From: an uncultured Maribacter sp.
GTDB lineage: Bacteria > Bacteroidota > Bacteroidia > Flavobacteriales > Flavobacteriaceae
DNA length: 64,000 bases
Reading direction: 5' to 3'
NCBI GenBank assembly: GCA_947498505.1
Contig: CANMKG010000001.1
Location: forward strand, 124,001 to 188,000
Each line of letters begins with the position of its first letter. The stretch's first letter is position 1. Under the pieces are notes generated by a model. The model saw only the letters and a program-made list of their open reading frames with translations, searched no databases and was not told the origin of the DNA. Both the position numbers and the translations under genes were made by a program. This document shows, one piece after another, positions 44,235 through 52,930 of this stretch.

Positions 44235-45074
44235 TCACTCAAAAATATAATCAGTTTTAACGACTTGAGTGAGTCGGAAAAAACCATGTGCGTAGTTATC
44301 TTTATTGGTAACATTTATACAGTTTCCTTTTAATGCAACAGGTATTGACCCAAATAATCCAACACCTTCTGATTGCTCTATTAAAGTTCTGATGTAGTTA
44401 AAATAACCTTCAGATATACCATACATTTCTACAAAGACTCTATCTCCAGCTATAAAGTTTTCTTCATCTTCATCTTCATCTTCTTTTTCATACCACCAAC
44501 TTACTTCATTGCCATTAACAAATTCATCATCAATATCTTCCAATTCGTATAATAAATCACCTTCTTCTTTATATTTAAATAAATAAAAGTTGTCTTCATC
44601 TTCTGGATCATCAAACACAATATTAACTTCTAAGGCTTCATCATCAAAGCCCTTTTCAGTTGATTGTCTAACATCTTTAATATCTACAACCGGTATTAAC
44701 TTTTCCATTGCCTCATAAGTTTCTCCGTTATAAATAATTTGTAAAGTATAAGTGTTATTTACAATTGGAACAAAGTTGTTAATAGTATAATTACCATCGT
44801 TTTGATTCGAGAAAATAAATTCCTCGTTGGTGTCCGTGTTGGTTACTATTACTGTTGCATTTGTTACCGCATTGTTTCTATCCTTATCAAAATACTCTGA
44901 AGAGGTGGATAACTTTATAGTTTGATTGTTTCCAGAAGTTCCTTTTTCCCAATCTAAAGAAGCTTCAACGGTAAGTCGCGGTTCTTCTGTTTGTAAATCA
45001 ACATCAATTACGTCTTCACAAGAGATAAAGCTTGCAATAATTAATAGGACTGTAATTTTTATATATAATTTCAT
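44235..45074 (-). CDS. DUF4249-family lipoprotein
   Basis: A 279-residue lipoprotein (lipobox FISC, Cys19) followed by EDVIDVDLQTEEPRLTVEAS. This is the standard start of the DUF4249 family, which is nearly always encoded next to a TonB receptor. The mature protein is strongly acidic (a DEDEDEEN segment near residue 200). It follows the receptor gene by 3 bp, so they form one operon and probably one outer-membrane complex, in which DUF4249 plays the part SusD does for glycan receptors. Ligand unknown. Confidence 0.92.
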   Translation of the reverse strand: MKLYIKITVLLIIASFISCEDVIDVDLQTEEPRLTVEASLDWEKGTSGNNQTIKLSTSSEYFDKDRNNAVTNATVIVTNTDTNEEFIFSNQNDGNYTINNFVPIVNNTYTLQIIYNGETYEAMEKLIPVVDIKDVRQSTEKGFDDEALEVNIVFDDPEDEDNFYLFKYKEEGDLLYELEDIDDEFVNGNEVSWWYEKEDEDEDEENFIAGDRVFVEMYGISEGYFNYIRTLIEQSEGVGLFGSIPVALKGNCINVTNKDNYAHGFFRLTQVVKTDYIFE

Positions 45075-45077
45075 GTC

Positions 45078-47477
45078 TTAAAATTTAAAGTTATAGGTTG
45101 CAGAGGGTACCATTCCAAAAATGGCAGTTCTTGTGGCTTCGTTTACACCAGTATCTGTGTTTTGACCAAAAGATATTGAAGCTGCATTTTTTCGGTTATA
45201 GGCATTGTAGATACCAAAAACCCATTCGCCCTTCCAACGCCTATTTGGTTTTTTATTAGGTTTGTATGTTGCTGATAGATCTAACCTATGATAAAGTGGT
45301 AGCCGATCAGAGTTTCTATCCGAATAACTAGCAATAGAAAGACCCTCATATTCATACTGTCCGTTAGGATACGTTACAGGTCTACCTGATTGTAGTGCAA
45401 AATTAGCACTAAAGGACCATTTTTTGTTTAATTGAAAAGATCCAGTAGCTGATAAATCATGTAATCGGTCATAAGGTGTACTATACCAATTTCCATTACT
45501 TATACCTGGTCCACCAGCGTTTTCATCTTTTGTTCTTTGTTCAGATTTAGAAAGGGTATATGAAATCCAACCTGTAAATTTTCCAGTATTTTTTCGAAAT
45601 AAAACTTCAAGACCATATGCTCTTGATTCTCCATTTAAAATTTCAGTTTCAATAGTATTGTTACCAATTAAATCAGACCCATCTATATAGTCAATTCGAT
45701 TATCTGTGGTTTTGTAGTAGGTTTCTACTTCCAAAGAGTAATCTTCATCATTAAAGTTTTTAAAATAACCAACTGCAAATTGGTCAGATAGTTGAGGTTT
45801 TATGTATTTGCCACTTGGTGTCCATACATCTAATGGAGTTACAGAAGTTGTATTGGATAGTAGGTGTATATACTGTGCAGATCTGGAATATCCAAGCTTA
45901 ATAGAGGATTCATTTTTTAATTCGTAAGCAAGGGCAACTCGCGGCTCAAAATTTCCATAATTGGCAATTGATTTTCCTTTTTCATAGTTAGTTTCTCCAC
46001 TGGCTTCACCTCTTTCATAAATACCTAAAGTACTGTTATATGTTACAGGTTGATTATTAGTATAGTCCTGCATCGGTTGTCCACCTAGTCTGTTAAAATA
46101 GCTGTGACGTAAACCATATTGTGCCGTTAACTTGTCAGTTATTTTGTGTTCCGCAGTTATGTATAAACCAGTTTCATACGCTTTTTTCTGGTCTAATTTC
46201 ATAGCGTTTACCGATGATGATTCAGAAGTAGGTTTTATTTGACCAGGGTTAAAGTGATAATAGATACCACTAGCACCAAAATCTAACTTAAACTTATCAC
46301 TTGCATAGTATTTAAAATCATACTTTAGATTGTAATTGTCAATGGAGGAAATCCAATCGAACTCTTCAATTAAAATACCAATATCATAATCGTATCTACT
46401 GTAAATAGCAGATAGGTTAGAGAAAAGTCTTTCATTAAAAATATGATTCCATCTTAGGTTTCCTGAAGCATTACCATATGTGGTTTCAAAAGAACTCCCA
46501 AGTTTAAATATATCTCTTCCAAAATAACCAGAGAGGTAAAGCTTATTATTTTCACTTAATCTGTAATTACTTTTTAAGTTTAAGTCATAAAACCCAACTC
46601 TGTTTTTATTATTTGAAGCAGCAAGAAATAAATTAACATACGAGGATCTTCCAGCAACTAAAAAGGAACCCTTCTTGTTGAACATTGGCCCCTCTAATGC
46701 TAGCCTACTAGATATTAAACCAACACCTCCTGTAGCAGCAAATCTTTTATTATTACCATCTTTTTGTCTAACATCTAGTACTGAAGATACCCTACCTCCG
46801 AATTTAGCTGGAATTCCACCTTTATGGAGCTTAATATCCTTAATTGCGTCTGCGTTAAAAACCGAAAAGAAGCCTAATAGGTGAGAGGTGTTGTAGATAA
46901 TGGCCTCATCCAAAAGTACCAGATTTTGGTCAACAGCGCCACCTCTTACATTAAAACCACTAGAACCTTCACCATTGTTGGTAACTCCTGGTAGCATTTG
47001 CAGCGACTTAATAATGTCAACTTCACCTAGTACCACCGGCATTTGCTTTACAGTTTTAATGTTAAGCTTGTTAACACTCATTTCGGGTTGTCTAATATTA
47101 ACATGTTCTTTTTCATCTGCTGTTAAAACTACTTCGTCTAATTGAGTGGCAAATTCTTTAATTTCAAAGTTTAGCTTTTGATTTTTGTCCAAAACAATAT
47201 CAATACTTTTTTCTTCAAAACCCACATATGAAATTATTAATGTGTAGTTACCTTTTGGAGCAGTAAGTGAATAGAAACCGTATTCGTTTGTAATGACCCC
47301 AGTTGTAGAGCCCTTTAAAAATACAGATGCTCCAAAGAGCGTTTCCCCGTTTGCAGCATCAGAGACTGTGCCATTAATGGTGTAGTTCTCCTGCGCGTGC
47401 ACAAAGCAACTTAAAAGTAAGAGAAAGGCATATAAAATTTGTTTTTTTTGATGTGCCAATTTAGTTTTTTTAGGCAT
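45078..47477 (-). CDS. TonB-dependent receptor (DUF4249-partnered)
   Basis: The protein has 799 residues. A signal peptide (ending CFVHAQ) precedes a CarboxypepD_reg domain (NGTVSDAANGETLFGASVFL, residues about 32-115). The plug has MPVVLGEVDIIKSLQMLPGV and GFNVRGGAVDQNLVLLDEA, and the remainder is a beta-barrel ending in an aromatic (NFKF). It imports an unknown substrate across the outer membrane using TonB energy. It is followed by DUF4249 (3 bp). It differs from the plus-strand receptor at 42011, so they are not recent copies. Confidence 0.94.
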   Translation of the reverse strand: MPKKTKLAHQKKQILYAFLLLLSCFVHAQENYTINGTVSDAANGETLFGASVFLKGSTTGVITNEYGFYSLTAPKGNYTLIISYVGFEEKSIDIVLDKNQKLNFEIKEFATQLDEVVLTADEKEHVNIRQPEMSVNKLNIKTVKQMPVVLGEVDIIKSLQMLPGVTNNGEGSSGFNVRGGAVDQNLVLLDEAIIYNTSHLLGFFSVFNADAIKDIKLHKGGIPAKFGGRVSSVLDVRQKDGNNKRFAATGGVGLISSRLALEGPMFNKKGSFLVAGRSSYVNLFLAASNNKNRVGFYDLNLKSNYRLSENNKLYLSGYFGRDIFKLGSSFETTYGNASGNLRWNHIFNERLFSNLSAIYSRYDYDIGILIEEFDWISSIDNYNLKYDFKYYASDKFKLDFGASGIYYHFNPGQIKPTSESSSVNAMKLDQKKAYETGLYITAEHKITDKLTAQYGLRHSYFNRLGGQPMQDYTNNQPVTYNSTLGIYERGEASGETNYEKGKSIANYGNFEPRVALAYELKNESSIKLGYSRSAQYIHLLSNTTSVTPLDVWTPSGKYIKPQLSDQFAVGYFKNFNDEDYSLEVETYYKTTDNRIDYIDGSDLIGNNTIETEILNGESRAYGLEVLFRKNTGKFTGWISYTLSKSEQRTKDENAGGPGISNGNWYSTPYDRLHDLSATGSFQLNKKWSFSANFALQSGRPVTYPNGQYEYEGLSIASYSDRNSDRLPLYHRLDLSATYKPNKKPNRRWKGEWVFGIYNAYNRKNAASISFGQNTDTGVNEATRTAIFGMVPSATYNFKF

Positions 47478-47644
47478 AATTTATTATTTGCGTTAAGGTT
47501 TACGACTTTATAGACAAATGAAAGCATAAAAGGTTGCACCTATGTCACTATTTTTTTACAATTAACTTAGGTTTAACATTGTAGGAAGAGTTCTTTTTTT
47601 TCAAAGAATAGTAACTTCATCATTTATGTATAGAATTCAATAAG

Positions 47645-47652
47645 TATCTTTG
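47645..47652 (+). promoter_or_regulatory. TAnnTTTG box of the cyclase gene, near-leaderless
   Basis: TATCTTTG (47645-47652) is an exact Bacteroidota -7 box that lies only 6 bp before the GTG proposed as the start. No good TTG is seen at the usual distance upstream. This promoter-to-start distance points to a leaderless or nearly leaderless mRNA. Confidence 0.5.
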
Positions 47653-47658
47653 TTTTTC

Positions 47659-48756
47659 GTGAAAATTCATCCAAAATATATTAGACATTTTGAGCAGATT
47701 ATAACCTTTGCTGGTATATGGTTAGTATTTGGATTGGTCTATGTTTTTATTGAATATGGTTTGCTTGGCGACCTTACGCATTATCCAACTACTGGAGATA
47801 AATACGATTACAAAACCTCTCTTATTTATATTTGTGCAGGGAGTTTTATTACAGGTCTTATCCAAGGGGCTATAGAAGTTTTGTGGTTTAGAAGGTTGTT
47901 TGAGCGAAATTCTTTTAAAACCAAAATATTTTTTAAAAGCATGTTTTATATGCTTTTTATTATCGTTTTTCTTTCGTTAAATATCACGGTTGTGAATATA
48001 GAGCGTTATGATAGCTCTCTTTTTTCTCCATTTGTTTGGGAGAGACTGCTTTTGTTCATGCAAAAATTTTCCTTTTGGAGTGTTGTTGTTTATGCTAGTG
48101 TAATTTTAGATGTAGCTTTATTTTATTCAGAAATAAGAGCATATTTAGGAAATAGTGTTTTGTATAATTATTCCTTTGGGAAATATCATAATCCAAAGAA
48201 AGAAACGCGAATTTTTATGTTTCTTGATATGAAATCTTCTACGAGTATTGCGGAACGTATTGGACATGAAAAATATTTTCATTTGTTAAAGTCGTATTAC
48301 GAAGATATGACTGATGCAATTTTAGAAACCTCTGGAGTAATTTATCAATATGTGGGAGACGAAATTGTTATTACCTGGTCTATAAAAGACGGTGTATATA
48401 GGAATAATTGTATTGAATGTTTTTCTAAAATATCTAAAGTGTTAGAAAAGAATAAAGCACGTTATGAAGAACAATATAGTTTACTACCAGAATTTAAAGC
48501 AGGATACCACATTGGAGAAGTTACCATTGGAGAAATTGGCATTATTAAAAAAGAACTTATATATACTGGTGATGTACTGAATACTACGGCCAGAATACAA
48601 GAAGAATGTAATACTTATAATGCCAAGGCTCTTATTTCAGGAGATTTATTAAAAGAATTACAAAAAAAAGACCCTATAACGTACTCCAAAATTGGTAAAC
48701 TTACTTTACGTGGAAAAAAAGATGAAATACAACTGTATAGCGTAATTTTTTCTTAG
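47659..48756 (+). CDS. Membrane-bound class III adenylate/guanylate cyclase
   Basis: A 365-residue protein from the GTG at 47659 (a TTG 9 bp upstream lies inside the promoter box). The N-terminal half has about four membrane helices. The C-terminal half is a class III cyclase domain with metal-binding aspartates in FLDMKSST (Asp190) and VGDEIVITW (Asp234), and the substrate and transition-state segment GDVLNTTARIQEECN. The Lys/Asp adenine selectivity residues are not unambiguous, so cAMP or cGMP is open. Crp-like proteins elsewhere in the window are possible receivers, but this is conjecture. It is convergent with the helicase gene with no spacing to speak of. Confidence 0.88.
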   Translation: MKIHPKYIRHFEQIITFAGIWLVFGLVYVFIEYGLLGDLTHYPTTGDKYDYKTSLIYICAGSFITGLIQGAIEVLWFRRLFERNSFKTKIFFKSMFYMLFIIVFLSLNITVVNIERYDSSLFSPFVWERLLLFMQKFSFWSVVVYASVILDVALFYSEIRAYLGNSVLYNYSFGKYHNPKKETRIFMFLDMKSSTSIAERIGHEKYFHLLKSYYEDMTDAILETSGVIYQYVGDEIVITWSIKDGVYRNNCIECFSKISKVLEKNKARYEEQYSLLPEFKAGYHIGEVTIGEIGIIKKELIYTGDVLNTTARIQEECNTYNAKALISGDLLKELQKKDPITYSKIGKLTLRGKKDEIQLYSVIFS

Positions 48757-48757
48757 C

Positions 48758-50038
48758 TTATTCCTTGTCTCTTGATCTGGAAGGTTTGGAATTACGATTG
48801 TTTTTACCTCTATAGTTGGACTTATTTCTGCGATTATTTTTATGCTTGGAGTTGTTGTTTTTGGGTTGTTGTTTTTCTTTGGGAGGAGGTGTGGTTATTA
48901 GGTCGTCCATGAAAGGATGTTCGGGCATTCTTGGTACTTCCTGTTTAATAAGCTTTTCTATATCTTTTAAATATGGACGTTCTTCAACATCACAAAAAGA
49001 TATGGCTATGCCACTTGCACTAGCTCTACCTGTTCTACCAATTCTATGCACATAGGTTTCTGGAACATTTGGTAAGTCATAATTAATAACTAGCGAAAGT
49101 TCTTCCACATCTATACCTCTTGCTGCAATATCAGTAGCGACTAAAACATTTAAATTACCATCTTTAAAATCGCCCAAGGCTTTTTGCCTAGCTGTTTGTG
49201 ATTTATTGCCATGTATGGCAGCAGACTTAATATCTGCTTGTGCAAGTTTTTTTACAATTTTATTTGCGCCATGTTTTGTTCTTGAAAATACTAGAACCGA
49301 ATCATTTGGTTTTTCCTGAAGTAAATGTGTAAGTAATTTTACTTTATTTGATTTATTTACAAAGTAAAGACCCTGTTCCACTTTTTCAGCAGTAGCTTGT
49401 TTAGGTTTTATAGTTACTCGTTCAAAATCACCAAGCATTTTTTTTGACAGCTCAACAATGTCTTTAGGCATTGTTGCTGAGAAAAATAGCGATTGTCGTT
49501 GCGTAGGGAGTTTTGCAATTATTTTTTTAATGTCATGAATAAACCCCATGTCCAGCATTTGGTCTGCTTCATCTAAAACAACATACTCAATATCTCTAAG
49601 CGATAGTATTCCTTGGTTCATTAAATCTAATAAACGTCCAGGGGTGGCAATAAGGGCATCAACACCATTTCGTAAAGCGTTCACTTGACGTTGTTGCTTT
49701 ACTCCACCAAAAATTACGGTATTTTTGATTGAAGTATGTATGCTGTAAGCGGTGAAGTTTTCTGCTATTTGAATAGCAAGTTCTCTAGTTGGTGTTACAA
49801 TTAATGCTTTTATTTTTTTTCGTCCTTTTGACTGAAAAGAATCATTATGTAAATGGTGTATAATAGGAATACTGAAAGCAGCAGTTTTACCTGTACCAGT
49901 TTGAGCAACGCCTAACAGGTCTTTTCGTTTAAGTAAAATTGGGATTGCTTGTTGTTGTATTGGGGTTGGATTTACATATCCTTGTTGACTAATTGCTTTT
50001 TGAATAGGTGGGGCGATACCCAGGTCTTTAAATGTCAT
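48758..50038 (-). CDS. rhlE: DEAD-box RNA helicase, RhlE type
   Basis: The protein has 426 residues. It shows the Q motif (NPTPIQQQAIP), motif I AQTGTGKT, motif II DEAD, motif III SAT, and motifs V and VI (ATDIAARGIDV, HRIGRTGR). The C-terminal 60 residues are a basic, Asn/Lys/Arg-rich RNA-binding tail. These helicases act in ribosome assembly and RNA turnover. The subfamily name RhlE is by overall resemblance. The gene has a short 40-bp gap to the FAD dehydrogenase gene upstream on the same strand. Confidence 0.94.
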   Translation of the reverse strand: MTFKDLGIAPPIQKAISQQGYVNPTPIQQQAIPILLKRKDLLGVAQTGTGKTAAFSIPIIHHLHNDSFQSKGRKKIKALIVTPTRELAIQIAENFTAYSIHTSIKNTVIFGGVKQQRQVNALRNGVDALIATPGRLLDLMNQGILSLRDIEYVVLDEADQMLDMGFIHDIKKIIAKLPTQRQSLFFSATMPKDIVELSKKMLGDFERVTIKPKQATAEKVEQGLYFVNKSNKVKLLTHLLQEKPNDSVLVFSRTKHGANKIVKKLAQADIKSAAIHGNKSQTARQKALGDFKDGNLNVLVATDIAARGIDVEELSLVINYDLPNVPETYVHRIGRTGRASASGIAISFCDVEERPYLKDIEKLIKQEVPRMPEHPFMDDLITTPPPKEKQQPKNNNSKHKNNRRNKSNYRGKNNRNSKPSRSRDKE

Positions 50039-50078
50039 GTATGGTTAGATAAGCTGCGAAGATACAGCTAATGTTTGA

Positions 50079-51632
50079 CTATAGCCCAACAATTGCAGCT
50101 TCAGCACAACGTTCACCATCCATTGCCGCAGAAACAATTCCGCCAGCGTAACCGCCACCTTCACCACACGGAAATAGTCCCTGAATTTCTGGGTGTTCTA
50201 AATTTTCATTTCTAGGAATGCTAACAGGAGATGATGTTCTAGACTCAACACCAACAATATTAGCTTCAGAAGTATAATACCCTTTCATTTTTTCACCAAA
50301 AGCTTTGAAGCCTCCTCTTAATCTTGCGCCTATAAGTTTTGGGAGTAGTGAATGCATGGGAGCAGACTTTAACCCTGGTTGGTATGATGTAGGATTTAAA
50401 TCTGTTGATAATCTTCCTTCAACAAAATCGGTTAATCTTTGCGCGGGCGCTGTCTGTGTTCTGCCACCTGATGTATAAGCTAGTCGTTCAAGGTCCTTTT
50501 GATATTCTAGCCCTTTTAATACGCCGTACTTTTCATATTTGCCAATATCTTCATTTACGTTGATTTCTACGACAATACCTGAATTTGCGAATGTGTTATT
50601 CCTTTTTGAAGGAGACATTCCGTTTACCACAACTTCACCAGGAGCAGTAGCTGCTGGAACAATAAACCCTCCTGGACACATGCAAAAAGAATAAACCCCT
50701 CTGTTTTTAACTTGCTCTACCAGACTATATGCAGCCGCAGGTAACAACTCATTTCGTTCTCCCTTACAATGGTATTGAATACTATCTATAATATGTTGTG
50801 GATGCTCAACACGAACTCCCATAGCAAATGACTTTGCTTTAAGGCTAATTTTTTTATCATTCAATAAATAATAGATGTCTCTAGCAGAATGACCCGTAGC
50901 TAGAATAACTCGACTTACCTTTATTTCATCACTATTATTTAGTTGTATGGTTTCAATTTTATTGTTTTTAACGGTGAGGTCTGTAACACGAGAGTTAAAA
51001 TGAATTTCTCCTCCATGTTTTAATATGGTTTCCCTTATATTTTGTACAACCTTAGGGAGTTTGTTTGTACCAATATGAGGGTGGGCGTCTATTAAAATTT
51101 GGGCTGTAGCTCCGTGGTATACAAGACTTTCAAAAATACGGCGAACATCACCACGCTTTAGACTTCGGGTATATAATTTTCCATCAGAATATGTTCCAGC
51201 ACCACCTTCGCCAAAGCAATAATTAGAATCCTCTCCAACAATATGGTCTCTATTAATAGCTTTTAAATCTCGTCTACGTTCTTGAACATTTTTCCCGCGC
51301 TCTAGTACTATAGGTTTGTAACCAAGTTCTAAACATCTAAGAGCTGCCCACATTCCTGCTGGACCAAAACCAATAATGTGAATTTTGTTAGCGTTGGAAA
51401 CATCTTTATAATCAAAGGAGTAATCTGGAATTTTAGATGGTTTTTCTTTTATGTAAACTTCAATTTTGTAATTAAAGTAAATAGTAGGCTTTCGAGCATC
51501 AATTGATTTACGTTGTACTTTTACAATAATGTCTTCTTCATCTTCTCCTAAATATTTCGCAGCTTTTTTAAGTATAATGTTTTTCTGCGCTTCTTCTTTT
51601 AAAGACACACGTAATTGAATGTTTCTAACCAT
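50079..51632 (-). CDS. FAD-dependent dehydrogenase (COG2509-like)
   Basis: A 517-residue flavoprotein of the uncharacterised FAD-dependent dehydrogenase group. After an N-terminal domain of about 90 residues (RNIQLRVSLKEEAQK, KVQRKSIDARKPTIYFNYK) comes the FAD motif HIIGFGPAGMWAALRCLELG, then EGGAGTYSDGKLYTR, and near the C-terminus LFPCGEGGGYAGGIVSAAMDG. Members are cytoplasmic; the substrate is unknown. It is followed by the helicase gene 40 bp later. Confidence 0.9.
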   Translation of the reverse strand: MVRNIQLRVSLKEEAQKNIILKKAAKYLGEDEEDIIVKVQRKSIDARKPTIYFNYKIEVYIKEKPSKIPDYSFDYKDVSNANKIHIIGFGPAGMWAALRCLELGYKPIVLERGKNVQERRRDLKAINRDHIVGEDSNYCFGEGGAGTYSDGKLYTRSLKRGDVRRIFESLVYHGATAQILIDAHPHIGTNKLPKVVQNIRETILKHGGEIHFNSRVTDLTVKNNKIETIQLNNSDEIKVSRVILATGHSARDIYYLLNDKKISLKAKSFAMGVRVEHPQHIIDSIQYHCKGERNELLPAAAYSLVEQVKNRGVYSFCMCPGGFIVPAATAPGEVVVNGMSPSKRNNTFANSGIVVEINVNEDIGKYEKYGVLKGLEYQKDLERLAYTSGGRTQTAPAQRLTDFVEGRLSTDLNPTSYQPGLKSAPMHSLLPKLIGARLRGGFKAFGEKMKGYYTSEANIVGVESRTSSPVSIPRNENLEHPEIQGLFPCGEGGGYAGGIVSAAMDGERCAEAAIVGL

Positions 51633-51664
51633 GTCGCAAAATTAACTCAATTTCTGCGATGTGT

Positions 51665-51709
51665 AATACCTGATGCAAACATGATACATAAAGTTATACA
51701 TCAGGTATT
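51665..51709. repeat. 11-bp inverted repeat with 23-nt loop
   Basis: AATACCTGATG (51665-51675) and CATCAGGTATT (51699-51709) are perfect complements. The hairpin lies between the NTF2-like gene and the FAD dehydrogenase gene, both on the minus strand. No T-tract follows on that strand, so it may be a weak terminator or a leader structure. Confidence 0.55.
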
Positions 51710-51722
51710 TTATTTAATTAGT

Positions 51723-52250
51723 TTATTCGGAAGGGGGAGTTACTGTATACCCCAAATTTTTGATAATGTTTAAACGGTTGTAGTAAAAGTACATTTCAGT
51801 AATTTTGCCGTTTTCAATGAGACATGAAGTATGGTAAGGTACTCGTATTGTTTTATCGGTTTCTTTTTCCGTAAGTGTATTTACTCCCCATGACAAAACC
51901 CATTCTCCCTTAACAGGACTATCCGCTGTGTTAACTTTTACAGGTAAAAAAGTTTGATTGGAAAATGAATGGTTAAAGTTGTTTATGCTTTCTAGCATGT
52001 ACGTTTTGTGTTGCGTTACGTTTAAGGAGTCGGCATCGCCTAAACCGTAAATCATGGCACTTGGAGCAAATTGATTGTTCATTCTGTCAGCATTTCCTTC
52101 TTGAAGTGCGGTGGTGTAATTTTTTACCGTTTCTAGAGAAGCCGCTGAGCTTTCAAAATCTAGAGTTACATCGTCTCCTTGACTAAATGACATTGCTGGT
52201 AAAAACAATAGTGTAAGAACTATTGCAATTGTGGTTTTGATTGTTCTCAT
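51723..52250 (-). CDS. Exported NTF2/SnoaL-like protein
   Basis: A 175-residue protein with a signal peptide (LTLLFLPAMSFSQG) and no lipobox, so periplasmic. The mature part has the NTF2-like start AASLETVKNYTTALQEGNADRM in two halves, then FAPSAMIYGLGD and WGVNTLTEKETDK and TSCLIENGKITEMYFYYNR, consistent with a cone-shaped alpha+beta barrel. Catalytic residues are not evident. It is monocistronic and well separated from its neighbours. Confidence 0.78.
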   Translation of the reverse strand: MRTIKTTIAIVLTLLFLPAMSFSQGDDVTLDFESSAASLETVKNYTTALQEGNADRMNNQFAPSAMIYGLGDADSLNVTQHKTYMLESINNFNHSFSNQTFLPVKVNTADSPVKGEWVLSWGVNTLTEKETDKTIRVPYHTSCLIENGKITEMYFYYNRLNIIKNLGYTVTPPSE

Positions 52251-52461
52251 AATACTATATTTAGTTGATTAATATTCAATAATATTTGTAAACGAAAGTG
52301 AGCTTTAAAAGAAGAATCTGCTGAAAGCTAAGTGAAGGGAACTAGAAGGATTCTAATTTTAATAGAGAGCAAATAAAAGGTAAAATATTAGTAATATGTG
52401 TTTTACTAAATATAAGCATAAATTTTTAATAATCAATGCTTTATAGAAAAGGTGTGAGAAG

Positions 52462-52496
52462 AAAAAGAGTGCTTTGTTTTATGAAGCACTCTTTTT
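52462..52496 (-). terminator. Intrinsic terminator of metE-VOC operon
   Basis: AAAAAGAGTGCTT (52462-52474), a 9-nt loop, AAGCACTCTTTTT (52484-52496). Reading on the minus strand the stem runs into TTTTTC, and the stop of the VOC gene is 11 bp away. Confidence 0.85.
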
Positions 52497-52506
52497 ACAA
52501 TTCTAT

Positions 52507-52923
52507 CTAAAATTGAAAATCAGAAAAGTGTAAAATAAATCCGTTTAAATCTTTAATTACAAATTCGGTAGCGCCATTATAGGTTGTAATACCTAAAGGC
52601 CTTATAACTTTGCATTTGTCTTTTATCTCTTCAAACCAGTGTTTAATATTGTTTACCTGAAACCACAATGTCAATACTCCTCCTTTTTTATTGGAGTTAA
52701 GTTCAGGAAACTCTTCTGATAATGAATTAATGTTTTGAAACATTAACTGCGTGTTGTCCTTTTGAACCAGTCCCCATTCCACTTCTCCAGTTTCAGGAAA
52801 TTTAAGCAAAGTAGCAAAACCAATGCTTTCATAAAATTGCAGTGTTTTGTCAACGTTTTTTGCTCCTAAATTCGCGGTAATGGAGATGGTTTTACTTCTG
52901 TTTTTATTTTGAACAGTTACCAT
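52507..52923 (-). CDS. VOC-family (glyoxalase/bleomycin resistance-like) protein
   Basis: A 138-residue single VOC protein. It shows VDKTLQFYESIGF, then VEWGLVQKDNTQLMF, and FVIKDLNGFILHFSD, the usual paired beta-alpha-beta-beta-beta units. Metal-binding positions cannot be confirmed. It lies 7 bp behind metE, so it is co-transcribed, yet I know of no enzymatic link between a VOC protein and methionine synthesis. It may simply be a small detoxifying enzyme or binding protein. Confidence 0.83.
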   Translation of the reverse strand: MVTVQNKNRSKTISITANLGAKNVDKTLQFYESIGFATLLKFPETGEVEWGLVQKDNTQLMFQNINSLSEEFPELNSNKKGGVLTLWFQVNNIKHWFEEIKDKCKVIRPLGITTYNGATEFVIKDLNGFILHFSDFQF

Positions 52924-52930
52924 AATATTA

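Noticed and set aside
46675-47145. Plus-strand ORFs antisense to the TonB receptor
   Set aside because: They lie wholly inside a strong coding gene, with no family resemblance.
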